Positions 20,870 to 32,825 are shown, counted from the stretch's first letter. The stretch: DNA of 64,000 nt from Hippopus hippopus (GCA_946811185.2 OX328098.1:37511650-37575649); one strand, 5' to 3'. Notes: a model not told the origin generated them from the letters alone. Program-made: numbers and translations.

Positions 20870-21811
20870 GAAAGAGATGGATAATCAACAGTGAATTTGC
20901 CACTTATTACTTGCCTCATTTAAATTTCTGTGGGGCCCCAAGGCTGCTGAGCGCGACTCAATGACCTTTTGCGAACAGTGTATATTAAGATCAGACTGCA
21001 AAGAACATGCAATCTGATCTTATGTACAGTGTCCAATGCGGAAACATCTATTTTTGTTTCTCCAAAAACTAGCACTATTCAAAATTTTGCAATCGGCATG
21101 AAGGTTTATTTAACCTTTTGAGGATTAATGGTAGATCTGATATTAAGCCATGTCATTTAGTTCAGACAGACAGACAGACAGCAGACTGACAAATAAATAG
21201 TCATCTCCTGGCTCGAAATGGTGCTTAAACTCGGCACCCGGCATACGATAGGGATTTTTGTGACGAAAAAAGTCGTCTCCTGACTTGAGGGAGGATAAGG
21301 CTGAGAGAAAAAAAGTCAGCATCAGATCAAATTAACAGTACACAGAAGCCGAAATAAGAGTGGCATCACATCCGGTTTATCGCACATTTCACAAACTCAC
21401 ACAGGTGTGCAAACCACATCTTCGCTTAAAACTCTCTTTCTACGATACACATTGAAATGCGGTTTTTCTATTTTAAAATGGTTTTCATTTAAGGATTCAT
21501 ATGCCCAAAAAAGAGATTTTGGCTGTAGTTGCCCTTTAAGTCAAAACTACCGAGTTCATCCAAATGATGAATTTTCTATTTATAGATATCGAGAAACGGA
21601 TAAAACTATCACAATAATTTTATCTCGCATGTCAGCTTCGAGCACGGTGGAGAAATTTTGCGATAAAATATTAAGTTTATCGTGATATTTTTATCATGAA
21701 ACTTTTCACGATCTTGATAAGATTTCCAGGAAACTTTTAATTTATCGCGATAATTTACCAAAATTATCATGATAGCTATCTCGTATCTCGTGGCAGAAAT
21801 ATGCCACCATA

Positions 21812-23920
21812 TTAATTAATGATTCGAAATTTTACTGACTGCAATCTTATTAAAGGGTAACTCCACACCAAAATTTTCCTTTCAAAATCGGATAAAACGA
21901 CACTAGAGTATGTTAACAAAAATCTTGTTAGCGTTCTGTGATGCTTACTCCACGAGATATAGAGGTTTAAACTTTCGGATTTTCACCTGTGTGAAAGTCG
22001 CTAATTGAAAAAACCGTGACTTCCGGTAGTTTGCCGTGATCTCACAAGTGTGAGAAGATAATTATAGTCGCTATATATGAACTAACACAGAAAATTGAGA
22101 AAACTGCATGATATTTATAAAGATATAAATCGCTATTTCACGTTTCAATCACTTGTGTACTGCAGAGTTTCAATCTCTATAGCCCCCGTCACACCAAACT
22201 AGGTCTTACAACGTCTTAAGCCGTCCTGACATAATCGGAAAACGGGTTACGGTCGGGGATGAACGTATAATTTTGGCCTGATAATGGCTGAAGCCCCTAT
22301 CTCACCAAACCTATTCCCAGAAAGTCTTAACCCGGTCAACAAAATCGAAAAACTGGCTGGGATAGGACACGTAATTTCGGTCGGTAAAATGCAAACGCAC
22401 TGCAGGTTATTGCCCGACCGCACTGCGTCTCTAATAGGATCGAAGTACAGCAGTTCCGTTCGTAGTACGTCCATCTCGCTTTAAGTACGTTGTTACTCCG
22501 TCTAATCACAGGACGGATGGATGGCAAAAAATTTTGAGCAGGCTCAAAGTTCTGGAGCACCCTTCGTAAAAGGATACTAATACGCCCACTTCGTCTGAAG
22601 ACAGTTTCAGTCCGATCAGCAAAAAAATTCGGAACAGAGTGAGAACGAGTTTGGCGTGACGGGGGTATATCGCTCTTACATCTACAATCATAGGAAAGAA
22701 ATTTTGAATGAATTAGCTTAGTGGAGAAAGTACTTATAAAAAAGGAATAGTTATTCTTCTGGTAACGAACATGAATATTTTGAAATTTATTTCTTGGTGT
22801 TATTTCAGTTGTACCACTACCTAATCAACGAGTTGTAATAGATAAATATAAAAAAAGAAATAATAAATCAAGATAATTGAATCATGTCAAAATTCTCTTC
22901 TACTAGGTCGTAGAAGGAAGAAGGAACGTTACAATGTGAAAAGGAAATCATTCGAGTTAATTTCTAAGGCTGTTTCTACCAAATATAGAACACCGTCGAT
23001 CATTTAACGGTCTTCAAGTCCTGCGCAGTCTGATCTTGATCTACCCCATCAGTGTCAGCATTTTACATGTCTCCTTCAGCTTGGAAAGAATTAAAAGCCT
23101 TGATCTGCTTTAGAAATCTTATCCTCTCTTTAACATTCACGAACACCATTAAATCCAGCACACATCCTGAATTTGCTGTTAAAGTATTTTTTTTTTTTTT
23201 TTTCACTCGATCTTCATTTATTTTCCTACGTGCTTTTTTTTTTCATAATCTCAAATTTGTTTCTTTCATCAACAACAACGTTAAAAGATTGTCTGAATTG
23301 CCTCCTGCCTTCCTGTCCTCCATATCATGCAGTAAACATTTTTGATCGTCTGCAAAATACAGGGTCAGTCCATTTCCTAAATACTGAGGCATGTAAGGCG
23401 TACAATTTAAAAGGAAATACCAACGTGGACAAAAACTGTTTAACTGTCTTCTCCCGTGTTTCTCCCTGTAATCATATACGAGATAAGAGATGCTGACCAT
23501 GAAAATGCAGCGTAAATTAAAAATTTATAACTGCGTACAAACTTTACACAAAATTTTAGTGCGCCAACCTTTTATTTTGAGAAAAGAATTGTGTGTTCCA
23601 TCCATGTACAAGGACAAAGGGTTAATTCGGTGCCTCTTTTGTGATGATATCGCACCGTTGTGGTCTGACACATTTTTTTTACCCGGCTTGCAGCTTGAGG
23701 TTAACAAGCACTTGTCATAAACATGTCATGTACAAAGTTACTCTTCTGTTTTCACGACCATATTGAACCCTTTTTCGTAAATAATGTAAATGGAATTTGG
23801 AATTTTACACAGGTTAAATGGGTAAGTCGAACGTCATAACTTTTGTATTTTCCTCATTCATACGATCTTAAATTAAAAAAAAACAACGCATAATCTGCTT
23901 GTCGAATTTCTTTTTTAACT

Positions 23921-23958
<38 letters not shown>

Positions 23959-24894
23959 GAAGGAGATGGATAATCAACAGTGAATTTACCATTTATTGCT
24001 TGCCTCATTTAAATTTCTGTGGGGCCCCAAGGCTGCTGAGCGCGACTCAATGACCTTTTGCGAACAGTGTATATTAAGATCAGACTGCACAGAACATGGA
24101 ATCCGATCTTATGTACAGTATCCAATGCGGAAACATATATTTTTGTTTCTCCAAAGCACTATTCAAAATTTTGCAATCGGCATTAAGGTTTATTTAACCT
24201 TTTGAGGATTAATGGTAGATCTGATACTAAGCCATGTCATTTAGTTCAGACAGACAGACAGACAGCAAACTGGCAAATAAATAGTCATCTCCTGGCTCGA
24301 AATAGTGCTTAAACTCGGCACCCGGCATACGATAGCGATTTTTGTGACGAAAAAAGTCGTCTCCTGACATGAGGGAGGATAAGGCTGAGAGAAAAAAAGT
24401 CAGCATCAGAGCAAATTAACAGTACACAGAAGCCGAAATAAGAGTGGCATCACATCCGGTTTATCGAACATTTCACAAACTCGCACAGGTGTGCAAACCA
24501 CATCTTCGCTTAAAACTCTCTTTCTACGATAGACATTGAAATGCGGTTTTTCTATTTTAAGATGGTTTTCATTTAAGGATTCATATATCCAAAAATGAGA
24601 TTTTGGCTGTAGTTGCCCTTTAAGTCAAAACTACCGAGTTCATCCAAATGATGAGTTTTCTATTTATAGATATCGAGAAACGGATAAAACTATCACAATA
24701 ATTTTAACTCGCATATCAGCTTCGAGCACAGTGGAGAAGTTTTGCGATAAAATATTAAGTTTATCGTGATATTTTTATCATGAAACTTTTCACGATCTTG
24801 ATAAGATTTCCAGGAAACTTTTAATTTATCGCGATAATTTACCAAAATTATCATGATAGCTATCTCGTATCTCGTGGCAGAAATATGCCACCAT
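21812..24894 (+). repeat. 3.1 kb tandem unit B
   Basis: Second copy of 18689-21810, offset by 3123 bp at the start and slightly shorter. It carries its own nested element (22182-22665), CT run (about 23921-23956) and right-end inverted repeat. The 84-107 residue frames here mirror those of unit A and have no recognisable domains. Confidence 0.85.
22182..22665. mobile_element. Nested 0.48 kb inverted-repeat element in unit B
   Basis: Counterpart of 19070-19540 with the same termini and TATA flanks. It carries about 15 bp (CCCGACCGCACTGCG-like, near 22412-22426) missing from the unit A copy. So either the unit A copy lost it or this copy gained it after the duplication. Confidence 0.75.
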
Positions 24895-25011
24895 AGAAAA
24901 GGGAAAAGAATTAATGCTCAAGTTACAAATATTTTCTCAAAATGTTTTCAAAGGCCTTTTATCTCCGGTTTGTGAAAACCAGGGATTATTTGACAAAGGA
25001 TTATTGAAGTC

Positions 25012-25250
25012 TTAGTTTCTTCCGAAGGGGTCCTTTGTGGCTCAGTAGTGAAGTGTTGGACTTGTGACCTTGAGGCCTGATTCGATCCTCATGGGAAGCA
25101 TTTGATTTTTGTGGGGATGTCCTTTGACAATTCACTTCAGAGCCCAGCCTAGCACATGTTAAACCAAGAACATACATGAATGTGTGAGCTGTTGCTGTAA
25201 TATGACTGAAATAATGTTGAAAAGCATGATATAACACCAACAATCAAACA
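25012..25250 (+). mobile_element. tRNA-derived SINE, second head type
   Basis: The head GGCTCAGTAGTGAAGTG…TTCGATCCTC resembles A and B boxes but differs from the SINE at 3280. The tail is shared: ACTGAAATAATGTTGAAAAG…ATAACACCAACAATCAA. Relatives are at 50793-51028 (minus), about 29140-29285 (fragment) and about 43190-43262 (head only, minus). Confidence 0.72.
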
Positions 25251-25605
25251 ATTTGCCATTTTCCCCCTTATTCACAGGTTAAAAGAAAATTGTGTCAGTA
25301 CTGGTGTGAGATAGGAAACACATGGCAGAGTCACTGACCGTCATGTTATGACCTAAGCTGTTAAAATGGCGTTAAACTCTAGTACAAATACAAACAAAAT
25401 TCACAAGTTAATGAATCTGAATTTATTTCTAATTCAGACAAAATCTAAACTATTGTCATCTGGTAGAGAGTAAGCTAGGTGCAGTGGTTTAAAGTTAGCA
25501 AAATTGTAGTAGGCTATCCCTTTATGTAGAGGAGTAACTCTATGGGAAGAAAGTCCTGTTCTTAGGTATGTTTTCAAACCAAATTGGAATGGTGCGTATT
25601 ATAAA

Positions 25606-25888
25606 TAAGCCATGCTCTGGCAGAAAAGGTTTTTTATGCATCTCTATTAAATGCATCATACCAAGCATGTCATCATAAAATTTTGGATCCATAAAATCCA
25701 TTTTGTCTAACAACTGGCTATATCATGAGGTAGAATGGCCCTTGACTATATAGAAAGTTTACAATAGCAAAAAGTATCAACCCATGTCAGCCTGCATGGA
25801 CAGCACAGGCTGACAAGTCTGCACAGGCTGACGTGGACTAGTACTTTTTGCAGGTATATTAAGCTACCTTTTCACAGAGCATGGCTCA
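25606..25888. mobile_element. Palindromic repeat with AGCCATGCTCTG ends
   Basis: It starts AGCCATGCTCTG and ends CAGAGCATGGCT. The inner arms CAAAAAGTATCAACC…AGTACTTTTTGCAG also pair, around a CAGCCTGCATGG…CACAGGCTG core. It carries the family phrase GGATCCATAAAATCCATTTT. Other copies: 27990-28250, 35027-35423, 35589-35828, and fragments near 15040 and 30032. Confidence 0.72.
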
Positions 25889-26545
25889 AATAATTTGGTA
25901 TACAATAATGAAATGCAAGGTGTCGCTTTACAATTTTATAGTAATTCTAGGGTTAGTTAGGCAGAGAACTTTTTTCATAATCCACTGAGAGCCAAAACTT
26001 CAAGTTAATGTTCCAGCGGTAAAAAGACTTAACCTTTCAATTTGGAGAAGTCTAGAATTTTGTGGCTTGGTAAAGAGTTAAAAATTAGTTTTAAACAATG
26101 TAACATGTATCATCAATACTACAAAACAATCCTGAATTTAAGAAGAGGAAGAAGGCTTTTGAAAACATTGTGGAAACCAGCATTTTCTCCCTCGCCTACC
26201 ATTTTTTCTATCCTAAAAATTGTAGGTCAATTGTATGTTCCGTGACATTTGACCTTAATCTATGCTTTCAAATGCAGTTAGGAAATCATTTCAGGGTAGA
26301 TGAATTTTGCCTTAAGTGAGAAAAGCCATGTATGTGTAGTTATATAAATATTGTCATTACAAAATTAATTATGTGCGAATAAACACACGAGAGGGGTGAA
26401 AGCTTGTGACAGATATTGAGTTACCTTTAAGCCTTTATCACTCAATCCTGAGTGTCAAAAAACCTGACATAGACAGCTTCTGAAAACACCGTCAGAAACG
26501 GAGAAAATGCAGCTAACCAGCAAAGTCTTCTGGTCTGTCACAAGC

Positions 26546-26775
26546 TGAGCCAAGTGGCACTGTTGGTAGTATACAGGACTTGAAACCAGGGGGTCACTGA
26601 TTCAGATCACCAGCTTGGCAAATTTCTTTCCTTGGACCAGTGATAGTCATTGCAACAGTATTTATTCCTCTCTCACTGCTGATCATTGTTCCAGTGATGG
26701 CTATGTGGGAAAACTGCCAGTGGTTTGCTAAGTACTGGTAAAAGAAAATCCCGGAAAATATAGATAGGTGCACTG
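26546..26775 (+). mobile_element. tRNA-derived SINE, truncated 3' end
   Basis: Same family as 3280-3585: head GAGCCAAGTGGCACTG…, body GTCATTGCAACAGTATTTAT and AAAACTGCCAGTGG. It stops before the common tail. Confidence 0.7.
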
Positions 26776-26865
26776 CCCTGACCGGCCTTACAATTTTGCT
26801 TCAGTAAACACATAATTTCTGTGCAGATCTGAACTGCAGGGAGGTCAGAATTCCAAGGTTCAGCA

Positions 26866-27101
26866 TTAACCCTTTACAAAAAAAAACAAATTAAAATTTT
26901 CGACTTCTCAATATAGACAGCTTTGCAGACTGCAAATTGAATGTGGCTCAAATGATTGTATTTGTGTCTGAAAGGTTAGAAAACATTGTGGTAGTGAGAG
27001 AAAATCTGGTTACCAGCATTTTCTCCTATTTTCCCACAATTTTTTCAACAGCTTTCTTTCTCAGGGTCGTGAAAAGTCAGAATTGTGTGGTAAAGGGTTA
27101 A
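26866..27101 (-). mobile_element. TTAA-flanked hairpin MITE, reverse orientation
   Basis: A 228-bp body between TTAA (26866-26869) and TTAA (27098-27101). Terminal CCCTTTACAA and GTGGTAAAGGG are present, and the core TGGTTACCAGCATTTTCTCC is at about 27008. Confidence 0.85.
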
Positions 27102-27273
27102 GTGGTGAAATCCTCTTGAATTCTTCAGCACATGACAAAACTTTAGACTGGTCCAAATTGATAGAATTTGCAGACTACATAGTAATACTGGCTCAAGCAG
27201 TGGTGTTTGTCTTTTGAAAGATTTGTGGGAAAAGGAGAATAGGCTGAATTTTTCTCTTTTTCTCACAATGGTT

Positions 27274-27502
27274 TTAACCCTTTACCGCACAATGCCTACT
27301 TTTAATGACCCTGGGAAAGTAGCCTCTTGAAAACATTGTGGGAAAAGGAGAAGATGCTGGTAACCAGCATTTTCTCCTTTTTCTACAATGTTTTCTACCC
27401 TATCAAAGAAAAATTGCACCATTTGAGCCACACTAAAGTTGTTAACTGCAAATGCTTTCCATTTGGGAAAGGCTAAAAATTTGTTGTCTAGTAAAGGGTT
27501 AA
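27274..27502 (+). mobile_element. TTAA-flanked hairpin MITE, forward orientation
   Basis: A 221-bp body (27278-27498) between intact TTAA copies. The ends are CCCTTTACC and AGTAAAGGG. The near-perfect core palindrome around GCTGGTAACCAGC is at about 27340-27400. Confidence 0.88.
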
Positions 27503-27989
27503 AAGCCCTCTTCCTCGTGGTCGTTTAAACACACAATTGTCTGGTAAAGGGTTAAGAAGGAAAAATTCACATCTATGCACAAAGTTTTCAAAAGTAACCA
27601 TCTTATGGGTCATTAAAACATGGGATTGTGTGATAAAGGGATAAATCTCGTTCCTTGCAGAATTACACCCAGCTTAATCTGAAGTTACCTCTTGTTGATG
27701 GGAAAATGAAGAATAGGCTGACTGTAATTTTAGAACTGATATTGAAAAGAAATTAAGGAAATGATTGATAAATGGTTCATGAAAAACCTTTTGTTACTAA
27801 ATATTAGTAGATCTATATTGTTACATTTGGAAATACACATAAGTATTAAAAGGGATGAAAATAAATTTCTCTTTCATTGATGAAGTTTTGTTTTCTTTAT
27901 AGCTCAAGTACAAGATTGGGACATGCATGTATTATCTTACTCCTTTGGTCATCTAGCTGTCTATCTGCCCCTTACCAATATATTTGTGC

Positions 27990-28250
27990 AATCCTCTGTG
28001 AAAAGGAGGCTAAATACATCTGAAAATAGTATCAACCTGGGTCAGCCTGTCCAGTCAGCGCAGGCTGACCTGTGTCGAAACTTTTTTACTTTTTGTACAT
28101 TTCTTGAATGTCTAGGGACCACTCTACCTCATAGTTCAGTTGGTTATTAGACAAAATGAATTTTATGAATTTAAGGTCCTATGATGACTTGCTTGGTATA
28201 ATGCATCAAACAGATGCATTAAACCTCCTTATGCCAAAATGCCGCTCATC
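27990..28250. mobile_element. Palindromic repeat, further copy
   Basis: Same family as 25606-25888, with arms TAGTATCAACCTGGGTCAGC and GCAGGCTGACCTGTGTCG around 28025-28085. The TIRs are eroded. Confidence 0.6.
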
Positions 28251-28931
28251 TCTATAAAGCTCTACATGTATATGTCTTAAAGCCTTAGGTTAATTTTGAA
28301 AATATTTCAAAAATGTATACACCATGATTACATGACACCCAGAGCAGAAGTTTAAGATGCAAGGCTCCAAGGTCGGGTCAAGGTAGGGGTTAAAGTTCAT
28401 ATGCTCTCAAATCATGTCCACTTTATATCTCTACAACTCCAGGTCTGATTTTGAAACTATTTCACAAATGTGTGACCTTGTTTAGATGACATGCATAGCA
28501 GAAGTTTCAGAGGCCATTTTTCAAGGTAAAAGTCATAAGCAGACAGGTCAAAGGTGACTGAATGGCTTCCTTCCAGCACAGATTGTCCAGCTGAGGGGGA
28601 GGTCTTGTTTCCATTTATTTTGTTACTTAATCTATTTGGTGACTATGTTAATCATTAAAGTTGTGCAGACAGTGAAAATTAAGATTAGACAGCATAACAT
28701 CCTGGGTCTTCAAGGTTAAATATGGTAAGATTTACCAGCAAAAAGAACTTAGAAATACATGTAGTACCAGTAATATCTAGGATTTCAACATTTCCATTTA
28801 GCACCTTACCAGAGGACAAAACTTAACCCTGATCCTGCTAAATAAATTATATGAAACTTTCAAGCCAATAGTAAAAACCAAAATAATGCTACTTCAAACT
28901 TATTTATTGGAGAAAAATATCTTCTTATCAG

Positions 28932-29033
28932 ACAGTGTAGATCCAAGATCAGACTGCACATTCTGTGCAGTCTGATCTTGATCTACACAGTCTGCAAAAG
29001 GTCAGTGAGTTGCGCTCAGCAGTGTAAGGGTTA
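28932..29033. repeat. Short GATCAGACTGCACA hairpin repeat
   Basis: AAGATCAGACTGCACA is followed within a few bases by TGTGCAGTCTGATCTT, a 16-bp perfect stem. Similar stems occur at about 3601, 20988, 40315, 42282, 51635 and 53692, often preceded by GTAGATC and followed by TCTGC. It is a small dispersed family. Confidence 0.7.
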
Positions 29034-29480
29034 AGACTCATCCAAACTGAAGGCAATTGCAGACAGCAAGGAATGGTTCTGACCGTAGGGTTTGTCCTTT
29101 TAAGTATTGAAACCATCAAAGGAAATTGAGGAAATGCTGGTCAGGACCTGGGATTTTTGTGGGACTACCCACAAATCAATTCAAAGCCATGGCCTAGTTT
29201 TGAGAAATCTAGGACACTCATGAACAAAGGAGCAGTTGAGGTGATTATGACTGAAATAATGTGCAAGTGGTATTAAGCTGCATTCAATACATCCAGTAGA
29301 TGGGAAGAAAAGGTAGACAAAGTCTCAACAATACAAAGAAAATGTTTATTGCAATTTTCATTGATTTGTACAATTGGAACTTTACAAATCATGATGGTAT
29401 CAGAAATCTGATTCATGTGACAGATGTGTAACTCAGTGCATTGTTACATAAAAACATTTTATCCAACTCACAGAATAGTA

Positions 29481-29690
29481 TCAACCCCCTACAGTACAAT
29501 TCAAAGTTTTCTATGACCTTCAGGAACAAGGCTTCTGAAAACATTTTGGGAAAAGGAGAAAATGCTGGTAACCAGCATTTTCTCCTTTTCCCACAATGTT
29601 TTCTACCCTTTTAAGACCAAGCTTTTATTTCAGCCTTATTTGATTTGTTGTCAGCAAATGCTTTCAATTTGGGTGTGTGGTGAAGAATTC
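29481..29690 (+). mobile_element. Hairpin MITE, forward, with best-preserved core
   Basis: The termini are eroded, but the core from about 29536 to 29602 is the longest palindrome in the family here. Arms of about 32 bp (AAAACATT…) close around GCTGGTAACCAGC with one mismatch. Confidence 0.7.
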
Positions 29691-31111
29691 ACCCTTTAGC
29701 AAACAATCTTGAGTATTAAAGTTGTTTACTGAGAAAGCCTATTGAAAACCTTGAAGGCAAAAGAGAAACTGCTTGTGTAACAAGTATGTTTTCATGGTTT
29801 TCCTAAACAAATTTGTCCCCTGCAGAACTTAAATAGAAATGTGTCACCAACATGGATTCACCCCCCCCCCACACTGCGACCTTGACCTTTGAGCAGGCAA
29901 CCCAGCTGTTGCATGTGACACATCGTCTATCCAAGGTGATTATTGTGCCATATTGTTTTAGAATCGGACCATGCACCTGGGAATTATTGGCTGGACATGA
30001 ATAGCACTGTTTACCAAACACACACATACAAAAAGTATCAATCCAGGTCCGCACAGGCCGGCATGAGTAGATACTTTTTGCAGACGCATAAACCCCCTTT
30101 TCACAAAGTATGACTCATAAACAATATTTCTTATGATAATTTAGAGGTTAGAAGATTTTATATTTGCAAATTTAATCACTTATCAAAAGTTAAAAATAAT
30201 TTTTTTGGCAAATTCAAAGGTTGATACATAAGAACAAATTCTTGCCAATAATTTTGAATCACCCAAAGGCGCAAATATATTACTTTGTAAGTTTCTTTGA
30301 ATTTTCTTAACAAAGATAAAATAGATTCATTGAATCAGAGAGAAGACAAATGAATGATTCCTATTTTTACAACACATTAAATTTTTAGACTGGTCCAAAT
30401 ATAAGCAATTAAAAAAAATAAAATATGACAAAAAGGATGGGATTTGTACCAGAAAGAATATTAAGTCATATTTTATTGAGAAAAGGAGAAAATACTATTA
30501 CCAGCATTTTCTTAGTTTCAAAAGCCTTTTTTCTAAGGGTCATTAGAGCTCGAGATTGTGTTGTAAAGGGTTAAATATTGGGCAAAATAGAGAATATCAC
30601 AACAATTATTGTTTGCCAGTATGCTGTCTCCATAGTATGAATCATGGCACAGTGACAACTCATTATTTATTTAATTCTTTACTTTAAATGACCCTGAGGA
30701 AAATGGCTTTTGCAAACAGAGAGCACTGGCAAAAATTAAGTGGCACAATTTAAGGGCAATAACTCTGTAATTTAGGGAGCTAAAGTAAAAGAATGCAAAC
30801 TTACAAGAAACTTACTGAAATTCCATTCATAAATACACTTGAGAAAGCACAAACAAAATATTTAGTATTATAAACTATAGGCAATATCTCTGGAAATGAG
30901 AGAGGGTGGGGTAGCAAACATGAGTTGCTCAAATACTAACAGAGTTTGAAATCCTGGTATGAAGTTTCATGAAATTCCATGGAAAATAAATTGTTGAGAG
31001 CACTAACAAAGAAAAACTGTCACAGTGAAAGTAAATTTGGGCAATAACTCTAATAAAAAAAGCAGTGTAGTAAACAAAGTTGACAGAAATATCGCCGTAG
31101 ACAATTCACAC

Positions 31112-31342
31112 TTTACCCTTTACCACACAATCTTGTCTTAAAACTACCATGAGGAAAAAACCTTTGGAAAAGATTGGAAGAAAAAGAGAAAATGTTGGTA
31201 ACCAGTGTTTTTTTTCTTTTTCCTGCAGTCTTTTCTAGCCTTTAAAAGACAACCCAAAACATTTTGGCAACATCTAAATTGTCGACTGCAAGTACTTTCA
31301 ATTTCAACAGGTCTGAAACTTTGTCATTTGATAAAGGGTTAA
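31112..31342 (+). mobile_element. TTAA hairpin MITE, forward
   Basis: The left edge TTTA is a mutated TTAA, followed by CCCTTTACCACACAATC. The right edge is AAAGGGTTAA (31333-31342). The core near 31190-31225 has diverged. Confidence 0.7.
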
Positions 31343-32470
31343 GTTAAATTTCAAAAAACTCTATTGAGGTATAAACTTAATAACATATAAACATGTTTCT
31401 CAATCTACTGTCTTTTATCATTCAGGCAGATTTTAGACAAAATAGTTTTTCGAATCATTTGAACACTTTACCAGACAACAAAGCTTTACATTTGCCCATA
31501 CTGAAAGCATTAACAGACGACAAATATAATGTGCCTCAAATGATAGAATCTATCTAAGAAAGGGCAGAAAACATGCTAATTAGAAGCAGTTTCTCCTTTT
31601 CCCACAATGTAGTGCTAAAGCCTTTAACCTCAGGGTCATTAAAACTCCAGTTGTTTGGAAAAATGTTAAAGGAAATATTTGAGGGAACTGAAAAACACAG
31701 ATTTTTGCAAAATGTGAAAGATTAGGTCTGGCAATTTTCTACTTTTCAAAAATTGTTTTGAACAAATTTCCATTGCATAGACGTCAAAATCCAAATGAAA
31801 TAAAATAGTACATTCAGTATTGTTGTAAGCAAGCCCAGTTAAGCAAGCACCTAAGGGACACTTAACTCTATACAACAGCACAAAAAGTAGACTTGTCCAA
31901 ACTGAAAATCTATGCAGACAATTTGAATGTGGATCAAATGATGGAATTTATTTTTGGTAGGATAGAAAATATGGTTAGCAACATTTTCTATTATGTTTTT
32001 CTATTATGTAGTAAAGTGTTACAATATACCTGTTTAAGACAGGAGCTTACTTAGTACAGGGATATTTCCACATTTTTGATTTTCTCTGTGAACTCATTTT
32101 ATGCTTGCTCAATATAGGTTGTTTGCCTAACACAGGTAGCTAATAAGTCAGGTTTCACTGTACATCACTAAACCAATTTCAAGACAATCCCGACTTTCAA
32201 CGTCCATGAGAATACAAAAGCTTTTGAAAACAGTGTGAGAAAAGGAGAACATGCTGGTAACCATTATTTTCTCTTTTTTCCACAATGTTTTCAACCTTTC
32301 CAAAGTTATAAAGTATACATCTAGCCATGTGTACTTTGTTGTCTGCAAATTCTTTCGATTTGGACTACTCCAAATCTTGTTTGTTTGGTAAAGAGTTGAT
32401 GCTAAGATTTTTTTAAATGTTGCTCTTGGAAGATTATAGTTCTGCACAGTCTATTTGCAGCTGGCAACTT

Positions 32471-32825
32471 CTTTCTTTATTTCTTCAGCTCACATTTCCA
32501 ATGTTATTCTTAGGTTTAAATCAAATGTATTTACATGATCATCTGTCAGTTCTGTGAAATAAACATCAAGGATGAAGCAATCAGTACTCATATCTTTATT
32601 TCATCAGCTCTTCCTCTGTTGTTCATGACTATATGTCAGATGTATTTACACAAATATCAGTCTATTCTGTGATTTATACATCGAGGATGAAGGAATCAGT
32701 ACCCATAAATCTTTATTTGATCAGCTCCTTTTCCCCTCTTGTTTGTAAGTATACATCAGATGTATTTATACAGCTATCAGTCAGTTCTGTGATATATACA
32801 TCTAGAATGAAGCGATCTGTACCAT
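32471..32825 (-). repeat. Three tandem 117-122 bp units downstream of the CDC73 stop
   Basis: Units open with TCTTTATTTCTTCAGCTC-like sequence at about 32471, 32593 and 32710. On the gene's strand each unit carries AAATAAAG, a poly(A)-signal hexamer, so the CDC73 3' UTR probably contains serial cleavage signals (AATAAA at 32712-32717, 32595-32600 and about 32475). The frame 32633-32890 + is a shadow of these units plus the last CDC73 exon. Confidence 0.75.

Larger units (their letters stand above)
18689..21810 (+). repeat. 3.1 kb tandem unit A
   Basis: It begins TTAATTAATGATTCGAAATT and ends at the TIR complement GCAGAAATATGCCACCAT. It holds a nested element (19070-19540), a CT microsatellite (about 20794-20866), a CAGA run (about 21165-21182) and a short GATCAGACTGCA hairpin near 20990. 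By eye it matches unit B with only scattered differences, the largest being the shorter CT run in B. Confidence 0.85.
18359..24894. mobile_element. Composite inverted-repeat element with two 3.1 kb tandem units
   Basis: The left end (18359-18408) reads ATGGTGGCATATTTCTGCC then GAGATACGAGATAGCTATCA. Its complement is found twice, closing each unit at 21810 and at 24894. The inner sequence is a tandem duplication (18689-21810 and 21812-24894) rich in ATCGCGATAA-like motifs. No transposase or other protein was recognised in either unit; the short frames are shared shadows. The superfamily is not assigned. Confidence 0.72.
24895..32470. other. Intergenic repeats between the membrane gene and CDC73
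   Basis: No host exon was recognised on either strand in this 7.6 kb. It is a patchwork of SINEs, TTAA hairpin MITEs, palindromic repeats and degraded pieces, the best of which are listed separately. Additional eroded MITE copies are visible at about 26030-26230, 30360-30575, 31463-31660 and 32165-32394. Confidence 0.6.
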
